Positions 62,842 through 64,000 of a DNA stretch of 64,000 nt are shown in pieces. The translations under genes and the position numbers were made by a program. Source of the DNA: Torulaspora globosa (lineage: Eukaryota; Ascomycota; Saccharomycetes; Saccharomycetales; Saccharomycetaceae); contig NC_050729.1 of NCBI RefSeq assembly GCF_014133895.1, forward strand, positions 682,001-746,000. The letters are read 5' to 3'. The notes beneath the pieces are model-generated. The model saw nothing but the letters and a program-made list of their open reading frames with translations. It was not told where the DNA came from and made no database searches. How positions within the stretch are numbered: the stretch's first letter is position 1; each line of letters begins with the position of its first letter.

Positions 62842-64000
62842 ATGGTCTCGTTTCGTGATAATTCGGGGTCATGGAAGGACGCTGTGAGTGTCCTATCTAT
62901 TGTGGTTGCCTGCTATTCCGCTTACAAGTACTGTCGAATCGTGCATAAATCAAAAATACCGCCAGTGAAGACGGGTGTTGAGGAGTTGATAGGGAACACA
63001 CCATTGGTACTCATAAAATCGCTATCAAATGCAACTGGCTGCAATGTTTACGCGAAGTTGGAGCTGTGCAATCCGGCAGGCAGTGCGAAAGACAGAGTCG
63101 CCTACAATGTCATTAAAATGGCTGAAGAAAAGGGCGAACTTGTTAGGGGAAAACCTGGATGGGTGTTCGAAGGCACAAGCGGATCGACAGGTATCTCGAT
63201 CGCCATGCTATGCAATGCTCTAGGTTATAAAGCCCATATATCGTTACCAGATGATACTTCCAATGAAAAGCTTGCCCTCTTGGAAAGTTTAGGCGCCGTA
63301 GTCAACAAGGTGAAACCTGCCAGTATTGTGGATTCAAACCAGTATGTTAATGCTGCCAAAAAAGCTTGTGAGCTAGCTGTGGAAAAGGGAGAGCGTGGTG
63401 TATTTGCCGATCAGTTTGAGAACGAGGCAAATTGGCGGATACACTATGAGACAACGGGACCTGAGATTTACCAGCAGACGGGCGGTAAGTTAGGTGTTTT
63501 CATTGCTGGATGCGGTACCGGCGGTACCATAACAGGTGTGTCTAGGTTCTTGAAGGAAAAGATGAAGAAGAAACCTCTTGTTGTGCTAGCTGATCCTCAA
63601 GGTTCAGGTTTTTACAACAGGATAAACTACGGGGTCATGTACGATATCGTAGAGAAGGAGGGAACCAGGAGACGGCATCAAGTGGACACTATTGTGGAAG
63701 GTATAGGATTGAACAGGATAACGAGGAACTTCCAGCTCGGGGAGGTTTACATCGACGAGAGTGTACGTGTCACCGACGATCAGGCACTCAGAATGGCCAA
63801 ATTTCTCATGGTGAATGATGGAATCTTTACCGGTAGCAGCACAGCCATTAACGCTGTCGCTGCCGTAAAGATGGCGAAGAAAGTACAGCCCGGAACGACC
63901 ATTGTTATAATTGCATGCGACGCAGGCTCAAGACATCTCAGTAAGTTCTGGAAACTCGCTAAAGAGGTCGATTCCAATATTACGCTAGAGCAAGTAATAG
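62842..64000 (+). CDS. MCY1: Cysteine synthase-like PLP enzyme Mcy1, 3' truncated by window end
   Basis: This is the orthologue of S. cerevisiae YGR012W (Mcy1, 393 aa), a cysteine synthase-like protein of the mitochondrial outer membrane. 386 codons are in the window and no stop is reached, so only a few residues are missing. An N-terminal hydrophobic segment (VLSIVVACYSAYKY) fits a signal anchor. The PLP fold is intact: ELIGNTPLV, then NPAGSAKDR with the Schiff-base Lys, GTSGSTGISIAM binding the phosphate, and GCGTGGTITGVSRF. The Cys-synthase activity in the family is uncertain, since S. cerevisiae makes cysteine mainly by transsulphuration. Confidence 0.95.
   Translation, partial: MVSFRDNSGSWKDAVSVLSIVVACYSAYKYCRIVHKSKIPPVKTGVEELIGNTPLVLIKSLSNATGCNVYAKLELCNPAGSAKDRVAYNVIKMAEEKGELVRGKPGWVFEGTSGSTGISIAMLCNALGYKAHISLPDDTSNEKLALLESLGAVVNKVKPASIVDSNQYVNAAKKACELAVEKGERGVFADQFENEANWRIHYETTGPEIYQQTGGKLGVFIAGCGTGGTITGVSRFLKEKMKKKPLVVLADPQGSGFYNRINYGVMYDIVEKEGTRRRHQVDTIVEGIGLNRITRNFQLGEVYIDESVRVTDDQALRMAKFLMVNDGIFTGSSTAINAVAAVKMAKKVQPGTTIVIIACDAGSRHLSKFWKLAKEVDSNITLEQVI

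Noticed and set aside
1..64000. Transposons, LTRs, CRISPR arrays, viral or toxin genes
   Set aside because: No Ty-like gag or pol, terminal repeats, spaced direct repeats or toxin genes were seen. The only reverse transcriptase is telomerase EST2.

Overview
The window is nuclear DNA of a budding yeast of the family Saccharomycetaceae. The evidence is a run of about 38 genes, most recognisable by sequence as orthologues of Saccharomyces cerevisiae genes. They are densely packed and almost intronless; the few introns have GTATGT donors and ACTAAC-type branch points. CTG is read as leucine, and there is an intron-containing tRNA-Ser(GCU). The gene order is the key clue. Left of position 37,100 the genes interleave orthologues from two S. 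cerevisiae blocks (YDR044-YDR055 and YBR070-YBR080). Right of it they interleave YLR315-YLR328 with YGR002-YGR012. Such interleaving is expected of a lineage that did not undergo the whole-genome duplication (Torulaspora, Zygosaccharomyces, Lachancea and relatives). I cannot name the species.

Layout. 0.4-14 kb: HEM13, RPC11, a thioredoxin-fold orphan, DET1, TPI1, ALG14, a YBR071W orthologue, HSP26, RDH54, VMS1, HEM12. 14-25 kb: PFF1, an unrecognised TPR gene, an ECM8-like zinc protein, DBF4, SLM4/EGO3, CDC34. 25-29.4 kb: an accessory island with a wrecked monocarboxylate-transporter-like pseudogene divergent from an intact amidase gene, with four GATAAG motifs between them. 29.9-37 kb: ECM33 (one intron), TIF32, SEC18. 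37.2-64 kb: NKP2, TAD3 (two introns), EST2, BUD6, MMS22, SWC4, CUL3, CWC24, PEX30, RPL38, TFG2, PRP18, a YLR326W orthologue, ECT1 (with an in-frame stop), STF2/TMA10, tRNA-Ser, NMA1/2, a small orphan, and a 3'-truncated MCY1.

Most genes are housekeeping: haem synthesis (HEM12 feeds HEM13), glycolysis, transcription (RPC11, TFG2), splicing (CWC24, PRP18), translation (TIF32, RPL38), cell cycle (DBF4, CDC34), genome maintenance (RDH54, MMS22, EST2), secretion (SEC18) and NAD synthesis. No transposon, LTR, virus, CRISPR or convincing centromere was seen. The most notable items are the TAG codon replacing a conserved Trp in ECT1, the decaying transporter beside a probably nitrogen-regulated amidase, three unrecognised genes (thioredoxin-fold, TPR, 103 aa), and candidate regulatory sites (SCB pair, HSE/STRE, CACGTG pair).
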